A stretch of DNA of 64,000 bases from Brevibacillus brevis (GTDB taxonomy: Bacteria > Bacillota > Bacilli > Brevibacillales > Brevibacillaceae). The DNA lies in NCBI RefSeq assembly GCF_031583145.1, contig NZ_CP134050.1, positions 3,795,501-3,859,500 on the forward strand, read 5' to 3'. Position 1 is the first letter of the stretch, and every line of letters starts with the position of its first letter. Shown in pieces: positions 1 to 8,889 of the stretch. The translations under genes were made by a program, and so were the position numbers. The notes under the pieces are model-generated. The model did not search any database and was not told where the DNA came from. It saw only the letters and a program-made list of their open reading frames with translations.

Positions 1-444
1 GGGCATGGTCCGCACGTCGCCTGATCGCTGGATCTCGGCTATCCACTGCTCCAATCGCTTCGTAATCGCAGGTGTGGCAGGCCCCGCGTAATCGGGGATG
101 TACTTCATCCCGTTGTATTCCGGAGGGTTGTGGCTCGCGGTGATCATCACGGCTCCGCTCGCCGCGAAGTGCTTGACTCCGAAGGCAACAGCAGGAGTCG
201 GCGCCGCTTCGTTGACCAGATAGGTGCGAATCCGGTTAGCCGTGAGGACGCGTACGACCTCCTCCGCAAAGCGGCCGCCCAGAAAACGGGTGTCGTGGCC
301 GACGAGAATAGCCTGCTCCTGTCGGCCTGTCTCTATCGTATAGCTGGCGATCGCCTGAGCGACGATCCGCACATTTTCCATCGTGAAGTCCTCTGCCACG
401 ATGGCACGCCAACCGTCCGTACCGAATCGGATCGCACTCTTCAT
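1..444 (-). CDS. Phosphoglucomutase/phosphomannomutase family protein, 5' part only
   Basis: This is the N-terminal 148 residues of an alpha-D-phosphohexomutase, which interconverts hexose-6-phosphate and hexose-1-phosphate through a phosphoserine. The rest lies beyond the left edge. Residues 7-13 read FGTDGWR, the family's N-terminal signature, and TASHNP at 102-107 is the active-site loop with Ser104 as the phosphorylated serine. HDTR at about 50-53 matches the conserved VGxDxR stretch. The ATG at 444 follows a purine-rich GGAGAG ribosome site. The gene starts 17 bases after the GH15-like gene stop, so it is the last visible gene of the sugar operon. It probably supplies the sugar-1-phosphate used by the nucleotidyltransferase two genes upstream, whose own mutase domain looks dead. 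Glucose versus mannose specificity cannot be read here. Confidence 0.9.
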   Translation of the reverse strand, partial: MKSAIRFGTDGWRAIVAEDFTMENVRIVAQAIASYTIETGRQEQAILVGHDTRFLGGRFAEEVVRVLTANRIRTYLVNEAAPTPAVAFGVKHFAASGAVMITASHNPPEYNGMKYIPDYAGPATPAITKRLEQWIAEIQRSGDVRTMP

Positions 445-461
445 TTTCTCTCTCCTCTCCC

Positions 462-2423
462 TTACGTCAGCTCTTTCACCTTCTCCAAATAGCGCAGCAC
501 GGTCGCGACAAACGTCGCATGCGACCAGGTCAGGGGAGCGACTGACACCGGTGCTCCTGTGTACGGATCGAGCTGCTCGGACAGCACTCCGCTTTGCAGC
601 GCATGACGAACGACCCAGCTCAGCCTGCTCTTCGGCTCCTGCAGCTCTTCAATCGTCCGCGCCTTGGCGATCTCATAGTCGGCCACCCACAGCGTGCAGA
701 TGATCCACGGATTTCCCGGCACCCTTTCCGTGTCGTGCGACTTTTTGAAATAGGCATCGCCCTGGTAGCGTGCAAACCCACCCACTTCGGTGTCCACCCG
801 AAGACTGCGCTTTACCGCCTCCATCGTGCTTAGGACGCGAGGATCATCCACGGGCAACACGCCAAGCGCATAAACGGAAAACAAACTGCTCTCCACGGTA
901 AAATCTTTGTCGATACGGCCGTCCTTGCGCAGGTAAATGCCGCGCAAAAACCTGCCCAGCCCGGGGTCGTACAGATGGGTCAGCATGGCTTCCCGGATGC
1001 GCTCGGCTCCTTCATCGTACCGCCTGTAGCGACGGTCGTCGCCGAACAGCTGCGCAAAGCGGGCAGCAGCCTTTAGCCCGGCAAACACCGTCGCGCTGGT
1101 AAACGTAAAAATCCCTCTGCGTTCCTCCCACAGGTCGTAGCTCGGCTTCGGCAGCTGCAGAGTCGGCTCGATGTACTGGAGCAGAAACCGCGCTGCCGGA
1201 CGTACGAGCGTCGGGTACAGCGCCTGGCAATCCTCGATCTGCTTCCCGCATTTGTATTGCTCCCACAAGGCGTACAAAACCAAGGCCGTCTCATCCTCCT
1301 GGATAGGCAGCTGGATTTCTCCGTCGGACAAATACGGGTGCCAGCTCGATCCCACAGAGCCGTCCGGGTTGTACTTGTGCAGCAAATAGCCTTCTTCGTT
1401 CAGGGCGTCCGCGCAAAAGCGGAAGAAAGGGGCGACTACGCCGGTATAGCCTGCCTTTGCCATGGCGCACGCGATCAGAGCGCCGTCCCGCGGCCACATG
1501 TAGCTGTAATGGTCGCGGTTGAACTGGAGGATGTCAGAGTCGTTGGCCGCCAGGATCGCTCCGTGCTGGTCGATCTGGGTACGGACCAAGAGCAGGCTGG
1601 TTTTGTACAGCTGGACGACCTCCGGCGGCAAGTCGGCGAAATCCCGCTCTTCCTTGTTCACCCATCGCTGCCAGTAGACGGCCACCCGGTTCAATAGACG
1701 CTCCGGATCGCTTTCCAGTACGTATTGGTTCAACGTCTTGACCGCCTCGTACGATTCGCCGATGCACATCCAGTAATCCAGTGAGGCTTCGCCCTGCGGC
1801 GGCAGCATCAGGTGAAAAGAAATGGTGCTGTCGACCGAGCCTTGGGCGATCGGATTGCCGGAGAGGATTCCGTCCTCCGCATCCCGCCACGTCCCTTCGG
1901 CGTAGTTGAAACGTTTGATGCCGAGGCTGTACTGGTCGATGCCGGCCTCATGCGTCTTCCCGTTGACCATGATGTACACGTTGCGTTTATAGTGATAGAC
2001 GGTGCGCAGCACGGGATCGTACACGGCGGTGTCTCCCACCTCGGTTTCGTTGAGGCTAAAGTCATGGTTGAAAAACAGCCGCACTTCCCTGGCCTCGCTG
2101 GCCAGATTGCGCACCCGGATCTTCTTCAGATAGATCGGATCCCGCTGGTGTACGCCATCCGCGATCCGCAGCGAGAGGCCCAGATGATCGTGCCGGGCGT
2201 GCACGTCGGTGACGAGAGACTCTTTTCCGTAGCCGAGCGAGCGTCTCCATCCGTCCTCATCCAGCCAGGAAAAGCGACCCTGCACCCACACCCCCAGCTT
2301 GCTGAAATGCCCTCCCACGTGATTCAGCTGCCCCACATAAGGGAAGTAGAGATCGCGCATGTGAAGCCTGTCGTCAAAGTTGATCAGCAGTCTTCCGTTT
2401 CCGACCACGAGCGGTCTCGGCAT
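462..2423 (-). CDS. GH15-like glycoside hydrolase (glucoamylase/glucodextranase type), cytoplasmic
   Basis: This 653-residue protein has an N-terminal beta-sandwich-like part (about 1-260) and a C-terminal (alpha/alpha)6-barrel part typical of GH15. The barrel shows the WPRDG motif (MWPRDG near residue 310), a DLWEER stretch where the general acid glutamate is expected, and a GNPW segment near the C-terminus. GH15 enzymes release glucose from non-reducing ends of alpha-glucans; some members act on trehalose or dextrins. No signal peptide is visible, so it should act inside the cell. The start MPRPL was chosen because AAAGGAAG lies 8 bases upstream; an upstream in-frame ATG at 2465 would overlap the preceding gene. 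Its neighbours (GH57-GT4 fusion, nucleotidyltransferase, mutase) suggest it trims a cytoplasmic polymer, but the substrate is an inference. Confidence 0.82.
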   Translation of the reverse strand: MPRPLVVGNGRLLINFDDRLHMRDLYFPYVGQLNHVGGHFSKLGVWVQGRFSWLDEDGWRRSLGYGKESLVTDVHARHDHLGLSLRIADGVHQRDPIYLKKIRVRNLASEAREVRLFFNHDFSLNETEVGDTAVYDPVLRTVYHYKRNVYIMVNGKTHEAGIDQYSLGIKRFNYAEGTWRDAEDGILSGNPIAQGSVDSTISFHLMLPPQGEASLDYWMCIGESYEAVKTLNQYVLESDPERLLNRVAVYWQRWVNKEERDFADLPPEVVQLYKTSLLLVRTQIDQHGAILAANDSDILQFNRDHYSYMWPRDGALIACAMAKAGYTGVVAPFFRFCADALNEEGYLLHKYNPDGSVGSSWHPYLSDGEIQLPIQEDETALVLYALWEQYKCGKQIEDCQALYPTLVRPAARFLLQYIEPTLQLPKPSYDLWEERRGIFTFTSATVFAGLKAAARFAQLFGDDRRYRRYDEGAERIREAMLTHLYDPGLGRFLRGIYLRKDGRIDKDFTVESSLFSVYALGVLPVDDPRVLSTMEAVKRSLRVDTEVGGFARYQGDAYFKKSHDTERVPGNPWIICTLWVADYEIAKARTIEELQEPKSRLSWVVRHALQSGVLSEQLDPYTGAPVSVAPLTWSHATFVATVLRYLEKVKELT

Positions 2424-2436
2424 GCCTTCACTTCCT

Positions 2437-4812
2437 TTATTGATATTCCGCGATGCGCCTCGCATAGGTGGTTGCGAGTGTCGCTGCAGTCTCCGCTGTC
2501 GCGCCTTGCGTTATCACTTTTACATGGGAATCTTCCGTGTCAGGCAGGATCAGGACCCAGCCCCCCGCATCGTACACCTTGATCCCGTCCACCAGCTCCA
2601 GCAGCTTCCCTTTGTTTTCTTCCAGCATCTTTCGCATGACCTTTCCTTTGGAGGTCCATGGGCAGAATACCGTCTTTTTCTCCATGTGGCAGGATGGCAA
2701 GAGCTCTGTGAGCACGCTGAGCGGCTTTTCCTCCTTGGCCAGGTAAGAGAGGATGCGCAGGAGGCTGTATACCGCGTCAAACATGGGGTGGAAGCGTTCG
2801 CCCAAAGAGACTTCCATCATCGCCCGCGGGGACACCTTGGTACGAACGACTTCCAGCTGGAGCAGCTGGGCGAGATGCTCCAGCTCCATCGGGGCGCTGA
2901 CGGGCAGCCCGATCTTGCTGTGGATGCCGCTGCACGACAGCAGCTGCAGGGCGATGAGCTGTTCCGCTGTCAGCTTTTCCCCGCGCTCGGTAAACAGCGA
3001 GAAGTGCTCGCCGTTTTTGTCGAGCCGCACGCCAAGGTCGGCTTCGTGCTTCATGACACCTTCCTGGATCGCTCCGTATTGCACGTTCACCCCGAGCGTG
3101 TCAAAGAGCGGGGCCAAAAACGCTGGCGTGAACCGTGGCTCGCACTCGACGAGCAGCCGGAACCGCTGCCGCCGAATGCCCGCTGTATCGATCCGCTGGG
3201 AGAGCGCACGCAAATAGGCCTCCTGCACCTGATGCTCCACGTGCAATTGTCCCAAGTGGTGGAGACTTCGCACATACGTCTCTTGCCAATAGGCATTTTC
3301 AATCTTCCGCTCCACGTCGCGGGAGACCGGGAGTCCGTCCTGGTCGACGAACTGGATGACGATCTCCTTGTCTTCAAGCGGTTCTGTCATGAAAATATGG
3401 ATGCCGCCTGCGCATTGCAGGCTGGACACGCCGAATCTCATCAACGGCGAATTGCCGATGCCGAGGTCGACGGTATCGATTCCGGAGGAGCACAGGCTCG
3501 TCATGACGCTGTGCTTGAGCAGCTGGGCAAATGGATGCGCGCATGCCGAAAGGGCGATCCGGCTTCCTGCCTGAAGCAAATAAGCGTACGACGCAGCGAG
3601 GCGGGTGACGAACTCGGGCGTAATTTCCACATTTCCCATTCCCTTGATGCCATTCGTGCCGAACAAATTTTTCGTCTGTTTCGTGCCGTAGATCAGGGAA
3701 GTCGTGACGATCGCGCTCTCTCCCACATCTTTGTCCGGCCAGATCTTGACCCCGGCCTTCACCACGGACTTGGAGGCAATCCGGCAGTTGTCCCCGATCA
3801 CTGCTCCTTCGCCCAGCATGACGGAATCGGCGATCTGCACCTTGCGGCAAAGCGTCGTTCCGTTTATTTCCGTCTTCTTGCCGACGATCGTGTTTTCCCA
3901 CACAATCGCCTGAGAGAGCCTGGTCCCGGAAGCGACTACCGTATTGGTGCCCAGGATGGAATAAGGGCCGATTGCGACGCCGGACTGCAGATGGACGTTT
4001 TCCCCGATGTAGACGGGTCCTTCCAGCCGCACGGACGAGTCGATCCGCACGTGATTTTCCAGATAGATGCGCGGTGCGATTTCTTTCGCTTTGATCTCCA
4101 GGTGGACTTTGCCGTCGAGCAGGTCGAACTGCGCCTGGCGGTAGACCTCCAGCGATCCGATGTCCGACCAGTACCCGTCTGCCGCATAGCCGTACATCGG
4201 TTTTCCTTCCCGCAAAAAGAAGGGGAACACTTCCTTGCTGAAATCGACTTCCCTTTCGTCCTCGATGTACGAGAGGACTTCCGGCTCGAAGATGTACATG
4301 CCCGTATTGACGGTATCGCTGAACACTTCCGCCCAGGTCGGCTTCTCCAAAAAACGGATGATCCGCCCGCTTTCGTCGGTCATGACCACACCGAATTCAA
4401 GCGGTGTCTCCACCTTTGTCAAGATCAGCGTCGCGAGGGATTGCTTCTGTTCGTGAAAGCGGATGGCCGCCGTAAGATCGATGTCCGTCAACGTATCGCC
4501 GCTGATGACGATAAACCGTTCGTCAAGGAAGTCTGCGCAGTTTTTCACGCTGCCTGCCGTTCCGAGCGGCGTCGTCTCCTCAAAGTAGACCAACGATACG
4601 CCATAGCGGGAACCGTCGCCAAACTCGCTCTTGATCGCATCCGGCAAATACTGCAGGGTAACGGCAATCTCCGTAATGCCGTGCTTTTTTAAGAGATCAA
4701 TCGTGTACTCCATGCACGGACGGTTCAACAGAGGGACCATCGGTTTGGGGGTATGGGACGTTAACGGACGCAGACGGGTTCCTTTGCCGCCAGCCATGAT
4801 TACTGCCTTCAT
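2437..4812 (-). CDS. Sugar nucleotidyltransferase, left-handed beta-helix and degenerate phosphomannomutase domain
   Basis: This is a 791-residue three-part protein. Residues 1-235 are a nucleotidyltransferase of the mannose-1-phosphate guanylyltransferase/glucose-1-phosphate nucleotidyltransferase type, with [11 protein letters not shown] at 8-18 and KPM at 23-25. Residues about 245-375 are hexapeptide-like repeats of a left-handed beta-helix. Residues about 384-791 resemble a phosphohexomutase that begins with FGTNGIKG, but the catalytic serine loop is replaced by [11 protein letters not shown] (468-478) and the metal loop by LDKNGE (597-602). The mutase part is therefore probably inactive. 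The ATG at 4812 has an ideal AAGGAGG site; open frame upstream overlaps the GH57-GT4 gene and is not used. GDP-mannose or an NDP-glucose are both possible products; the operon context favours an alpha-glucan donor. Confidence 0.88.
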   Translation of the reverse strand: MKAVIMAGGKGTRLRPLTSHTPKPMVPLLNRPCMEYTIDLLKKHGITEIAVTLQYLPDAIKSEFGDGSRYGVSLVYFEETTPLGTAGSVKNCADFLDERFIVISGDTLTDIDLTAAIRFHEQKQSLATLILTKVETPLEFGVVMTDESGRIIRFLEKPTWAEVFSDTVNTGMYIFEPEVLSYIEDEREVDFSKEVFPFFLREGKPMYGYAADGYWSDIGSLEVYRQAQFDLLDGKVHLEIKAKEIAPRIYLENHVRIDSSVRLEGPVYIGENVHLQSGVAIGPYSILGTNTVVASGTRLSQAIVWENTIVGKKTEINGTTLCRKVQIADSVMLGEGAVIGDNCRIASKSVVKAGVKIWPDKDVGESAIVTTSLIYGTKQTKNLFGTNGIKGMGNVEITPEFVTRLAASYAYLLQAGSRIALSACAHPFAQLLKHSVMTSLCSSGIDTVDLGIGNSPLMRFGVSSLQCAGGIHIFMTEPLEDKEIVIQFVDQDGLPVSRDVERKIENAYWQETYVRSLHHLGQLHVEHQVQEAYLRALSQRIDTAGIRRQRFRLLVECEPRFTPAFLAPLFDTLGVNVQYGAIQEGVMKHEADLGVRLDKNGEHFSLFTERGEKLTAEQLIALQLLSCSGIHSKIGLPVSAPMELEHLAQLLQLEVVRTKVSPRAMMEVSLGERFHPMFDAVYSLLRILSYLAKEEKPLSVLTELLPSCHMEKKTVFCPWTSKGKVMRKMLEENKGKLLELVDGIKVYDAGGWVLILPDTEDSHVKVITQGATAETAATLATTYARRIAEYQ

Positions 4813-4846
4813 CAATTCTTCCTCCTTCGTGGGTGCTGACACCTCA

Positions 4847-7717
4847 TCACAACTGACAGACTGTTTCGTATCTATGATATTTTGGGGAAACGACATCCAG
4901 CATCTGGTATTGCTCGGATGTTTGCCGTGCCAGATCGGCCCAGTCGTATTTGATCCGGACGTCCTCCAGCGCTCGCTGCGCCAATTGCCGCCGGACATCG
5001 GGGGCCCCCAGCAACCATCGCAGCTGATTGGCCAACGATTCCACATCGCCGGTATACATCATCGCTCCGTTTTCTCCGTGTCGGACGATCTCGCGCAGCC
5101 CGCCAGTATCCGCGACGAGCAGCGGAGTGCCGTGAGCCATAGCTTCCAGGGCGACGATGCCGAACGGCTCATACAGACTGGGAAATACCGCTACGTCCGC
5201 CATCCGGAACAACTCGTTTCTCTGCTCATCGGAGACAAAGCCGAGAAAACGCACCTTTTTTGCAATCCCCAAACGCTCAGCCATCCCTTTTAGTTCATCT
5301 GCCTGCGGTCCCTTTCCCGCGATCAACAGCTTCGCTTCGGGAAACTCCCATCCAATTCGCGCCAATGCCTCCAGCAGCAGATGCACGCCTTTCTCGCGCA
5401 CCAGCCTTCCGACGAAAAAGAGCAACGGGCCAGTTCCTACGCCCAGCTCCCTACGCAGCTCCTCACTCGCTGTCGGAACCGAATCAGGCATTTCTACCCC
5501 GTTGAAGACCACACTGACTTTTTCCTGCGGGACTCCGAAGAGCCTCCTCACTTCCCCTTCCATATAGCGGCTGCACACGATGACGCGGTCAGAAGCAGCA
5601 ATCAGCGCGCGCTCGCACTCGTGAATCCTTTGCTGCAGCGGGGTGTGGATGCCTTGATGGCGGCCGTGCTCCAAAGCGTGGATCGTCGTGATGAGCGGAA
5701 CGGACAGCCGCTGCTTGAGCTCCATCGCAGCCCAGCCTACGAGCCAGTCATGGGCGTGAATCACGTCAGCCTCCAGTCCTTGGCTCTCCAGTCGCTCCGC
5801 TGCATCGACGATCGCCAGGTTCAGCTGAAAGACCCATTGCATGAAGTCTTCCTGCTGCCATGGCTGATAGCTGTACAGACGATGCACATGAATGCCGTCT
5901 ACGATTTCCTGTCCCGCAGATGCACCCGTCGCTGCTGTGAGGACGTGCACCTCTGTCCCCTGGCACACGAGCTGCCGTGCCAATTCGTAGACCGCCCGCC
6001 CCAACCCGCCGACGACGTGTGGAGGAAATTCCCAACTGAGCATCCATACCTTGCGTCCTGCTTGCCGGGATTGGCTTGCCGCGACCATTTGATGCGATAC
6101 GTTCACTCTATGCGAACGAAGCGGCAAATAGTACGTCTCATCCAGCGTCGGGAACAGCGGGTACGCCGCTTCCAGCTCGGCAAGCCTCCCTTCCTCGATC
6201 GATCCCGTCCGTACCATCTCCAAGAGTTCGCCAAAGCGCACGAGATGATCGTGAAACCGGCGTACGGCGTAATCCACCACCGTCTGACCGTCCAGGATGA
6301 AAGCCCAGTCGCTGCTTTGCGCCAGCATCAGCTCGCGCGCGGCCTGCCTGAGACACCTGCTTCTGAGAGCGGTCTCGGACCCGCCTGACGCACTCGCCAT
6401 CTGGCAGCTGTGCACCGCTGCAATCAGATCTCGCTCGGCCTGATGCAAATGGCGATACATCCACCCATTGCGCTCGTTCAACCAGACTTCACCGTAGCCG
6501 TTTCGTCCCCAGGTGGACATCGGCAGACGGGCACGGTCCTGTTCGGGATACAGCGTCAAATATTCCGAAGGGGTGATCAATTGCACTTGCTTCGAATCGC
6601 ACACCGTCTTGCGCAGGAAAAAATCGAGGAATTGGGGGCCTTCATACCACCAATGTCCGAACAGCTCTGCATCGTAAGTGGCGACGACCAGCGGCTTGCG
6701 GTCCAGCCACGCCGCTGCCTCCTCGACCTGCCGCTCCCGGTGGTACAGGAAATGCCCCGCGTGAACGGCGGCTTTTTCCCGTGCCCATGTCGGCTCGTAC
6801 CAGTCCTTTTGCGAGTCCTTTCCCGTGATTCGATAGTATTTCAGTCCGGTATTGACGCGTATGCCATCCGGATGTATGTATGGCGCGATGTAGGCCATTT
6901 CCCGATCAAAGCCGATATCGCGGTAATATTCCCGATAGTCGTAATCGCCCGGATACCCGTCAAAAGAGCTCCAGACTTGCCTTGCAGCCTGGTCGTCCCG
7001 GGCAAACGCAGCGACGTCGTGAGGTGTAAAAAGCGGTGCGTACAAGCCGCGCATCGGCGTGGGTGTCGCATGCCGAATCGTATGGCTGTCGACGAAGAAA
7101 TAGCGGAGGTCCGCTTCCTTCAGCAGACGGTCAAGTCCGGGCGTGTAGGCGCACTCCGGCAGCCAAATCCCTTGCGGACGCCTCCCGAGAATCCGCTTGT
7201 GCGTGTCGATGCCCACCTGCAGCTGAGCCCGAATGGCTTCCTCCGTTTCCACAAACGGAAGAAAAGCGTGAGTCGCGGCGCAAGTAATCAGTTCGACGCA
7301 TCCGCTCTGCTGCACGCGTTTCAGCCCTTCGACAAGCTGAAAGTCTAGCTTCCGGCAGTAGGCCGTGATCTCGCGGAAGCGCTCCAGGTACATTTTTGCC
7401 AGGCGATGCTCCCTTGGTTCCGAAGCCGTCCGTTTCACTTCTTTTCCGGCCAGCTCCACCGTCCTCGCCAAATGGGCCTGGAAACGCGAGATCACGAGCT
7501 CGTCTGTCAGCATGGACAGGAGGGTAGGGGAAACAGCAAGCGTCATGCGAAAATCGATGCCGTCCGCGAGCAGCTTGTCGAACACCATCAGCAGCGGGAT
7601 GTACGACTCCAGCATGGCTTCGTACACCCATCGCTCTTCCAGGCAATCGTCCCGGTCCCCGTGCCGGACGTACGGCAGATGGGCGTGCAGCACGAGGGAG
7701 AGATAACCGTTGTGCAC
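4847..7717 (-). CDS. GH57 alpha-glucan branching enzyme fused to GT4 glycosyltransferase
   Basis: This 956-residue protein joins two enzymes. Residues 1-540 form a GH57 1,4-alpha-glucan branching-enzyme-type domain: HAHLPY (11-16), WLPECAY with nucleophile Glu188, [11 protein letters not shown] with acid Asp349, and [12 protein letters not shown] (403-414). Residues 556-940 form a GT4 retaining glycosyltransferase resembling bacterial glycogen synthase: [12 protein letters not shown] (562-573), [10 protein letters not shown], and the EX7E motif EPFGIVALE (850-858). One polypeptide could thus both elongate and branch an alpha-glucan. The GTG at 7717 is preferred because GAGG sits 8 bases upstream; a GTG nine bases earlier overlaps that site. 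It starts 14 bases after the DUF4912 gene. No signal peptide is present. Confidence 0.92.
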   Translation of the reverse strand: MHNGYLSLVLHAHLPYVRHGDRDDCLEERWVYEAMLESYIPLLMVFDKLLADGIDFRMTLAVSPTLLSMLTDELVISRFQAHLARTVELAGKEVKRTASEPREHRLAKMYLERFREITAYCRKLDFQLVEGLKRVQQSGCVELITCAATHAFLPFVETEEAIRAQLQVGIDTHKRILGRRPQGIWLPECAYTPGLDRLLKEADLRYFFVDSHTIRHATPTPMRGLYAPLFTPHDVAAFARDDQAARQVWSSFDGYPGDYDYREYYRDIGFDREMAYIAPYIHPDGIRVNTGLKYYRITGKDSQKDWYEPTWAREKAAVHAGHFLYHRERQVEEAAAWLDRKPLVVATYDAELFGHWWYEGPQFLDFFLRKTVCDSKQVQLITPSEYLTLYPEQDRARLPMSTWGRNGYGEVWLNERNGWMYRHLHQAERDLIAAVHSCQMASASGGSETALRSRCLRQAARELMLAQSSDWAFILDGQTVVDYAVRRFHDHLVRFGELLEMVRTGSIEEGRLAELEAAYPLFPTLDETYYLPLRSHRVNVSHQMVAASQSRQAGRKVWMLSWEFPPHVVGGLGRAVYELARQLVCQGTEVHVLTAATGASAGQEIVDGIHVHRLYSYQPWQQEDFMQWVFQLNLAIVDAAERLESQGLEADVIHAHDWLVGWAAMELKQRLSVPLITTIHALEHGRHQGIHTPLQQRIHECERALIAASDRVIVCSRYMEGEVRRLFGVPQEKVSVVFNGVEMPDSVPTASEELRRELGVGTGPLLFFVGRLVREKGVHLLLEALARIGWEFPEAKLLIAGKGPQADELKGMAERLGIAKKVRFLGFVSDEQRNELFRMADVAVFPSLYEPFGIVALEAMAHGTPLLVADTGGLREIVRHGENGAMMYTGDVESLANQLRWLLGAPDVRRQLAQRALEDVRIKYDWADLARQTSEQYQMLDVVSPKYHRYETVCQL

Positions 7718-7731
7718 CGAATACACCTCAC

Positions 7732-8379
7732 TTAATCGTTTGATTTCGAGTAGAGGGAGTACGAGGAAAAATTCTCAAACCACGCTGGCGAAGAGGGGTC
7801 GCGAGCAGGTTCGACCAGCGGCTCTCCCCAGGCGGCATTTGTATTTCGCGGCGTTTCCACCGGCTCGGAGCGCAGGATCGGACAAAAGCGTCCCTGCTCG
7901 AACAAGCCGAAGTCAACGATGTACGTGCGCCCAGGCTGCACCTCGCGCACATACCAGGAATGGGAGTCCTCCAGCACGTGGACGTCCCTTGTGGAATGGG
8001 CGTTGTGACCATCAAAGATTCGCTCGGTCACATCGTATATCCGCAGCCCCTTTTGGATCTGGCGGTAATCGCTCTGCAGGTACGAGGCGACCATGCGCAT
8101 TCGTGGCCACGTGATCTCCCAGTACACAAACAGGACAGTTGGACCTTGTGCCATGACCTTGACGACATCTCGCCCGTAAAACGCCGGAAGACGCCATTCG
8201 TGCTGCGGACGCTTGGGGGCACCCTGACGTTCTGCAGCACCGGCGTTCCGGTCCGCCTCCGCTCTGGCCCTGTCCTTTTGCAGCTGGTACTTGACTTGCC
8301 CGACTGTCAGCCCGCATTCTTTGGCAATTTGTGCAATCGATTTTGACTCTGACCGAAGTTCGCGAATTTTTTCCAGCAT
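7732..8379 (-). CDS. DUF4912 domain protein with N-terminal HTH-like segment
   Basis: This 215-residue protein is first in the visible sugar operon. Residues 1-35 look like a resolvase/homeodomain-type helix-turn-helix (IAQIAKECGLTVGQVKYQL). Residues about 65-180 match the DUF4912 pattern, with VLFVYWEI and the HSWYVREVQPG/YIVDFG strands. DUF4912 proteins are often found next to GH57 or other alpha-glucan genes, but their biochemical role is unsettled; a carbohydrate-binding-like fold has been suggested. The ATG at 8379 has AAAGGAG at the right distance. The gene is followed within 14 bases by the GH57-GT4 fusion, so the two are co-transcribed. It may bind the polymer, regulate the operon, or both; the function is not assigned. 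Confidence 0.8.
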   Translation of the reverse strand: MLEKIRELRSESKSIAQIAKECGLTVGQVKYQLQKDRARAEADRNAGAAERQGAPKRPQHEWRLPAFYGRDVVKVMAQGPTVLFVYWEITWPRMRMVASYLQSDYRQIQKGLRIYDVTERIFDGHNAHSTRDVHVLEDSHSWYVREVQPGRTYIVDFGLFEQGRFCPILRSEPVETPRNTNAAWGEPLVEPARDPSSPAWFENFSSYSLYSKSND

Positions 8380-8814
8380 CGTCGAGCGCTCCTTTCCGCC
8401 ACTTTCCTGTCTGCTGCTTGCTGGCGATTCATTTTTGTATTAACCCACTGCCATCATAGCCAATGCCTGCAACAAAGGCTGTCGAATGCTGGATGCACTT
8501 CCCTTCTTCTTTTGTCGATAAACGGTCATGTTTTCGTCACTGAAGAACAAAAGTCGAGGGCACCAAAACAAAGATCGTTTTCGCGCGTCGAACAACCGCC
8601 TATTCTCATCTTACATACGGGTTCTGGCTTCGATTCATTCCTTTATGAAATAGGCTTCCGGCTTTTTCAAAAAGCCCATGAATGCAAGCGTTATCAACAT
8701 CTCACGGCTTCCGAGCCCGTTTCCCCGATTAGAAAACCCGGCTACGCGATGTTTTTTGACGGTGCCGCTGTCGCCCTTATACTGGATCGGAATTTTATAC
8801 ATGCCGATCTGTGC
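8380..8814. other. Intergenic region upstream of the sugar operon
   Basis: No convincing gene is seen between the DUF4912 start and the terminator of the acyl-CoA synthetase gene. A plus-strand open frame (8512-8877) lacks a ribosome site, runs through the terminator hairpin and resembles nothing recognised. The promoter of the sugar operon should lie here, but no clear -35/-10 pair could be fixed by eye. Confidence 0.5.
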
Positions 8815-8857
8815 AAAAAAGCCGATACCCGCTCTTGGAATGCGGGCATCGGCTTTT
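8815..8857 (-). terminator. Rho-independent terminator of the acyl-CoA synthetase gene
   Basis: A 12-bp stem (8821-8832 with 8842-8853, one G-T pair) and 9-base loop are followed on the minus strand by six T residues. A shorter T run on the plus side could make it bidirectional. Confidence 0.85.
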
Positions 8858-8889
8858 CGTTACCAATTATGTTATGACCAGGCGTGCTG

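Noticed and set aside
2380-4692. A 770-codon open frame on the plus strand, antisense to the nucleotidyltransferase gene
   Set aside because: It mirrors the codon bias of the real minus-strand gene, has no recognisable domain or ribosome site, and the minus frame has complete family motifs.
8512-8877. A 121-codon plus-strand frame in the gap before the sugar operon
   Set aside because: No ribosome site, runs through a terminator hairpin, no similarity recognised.
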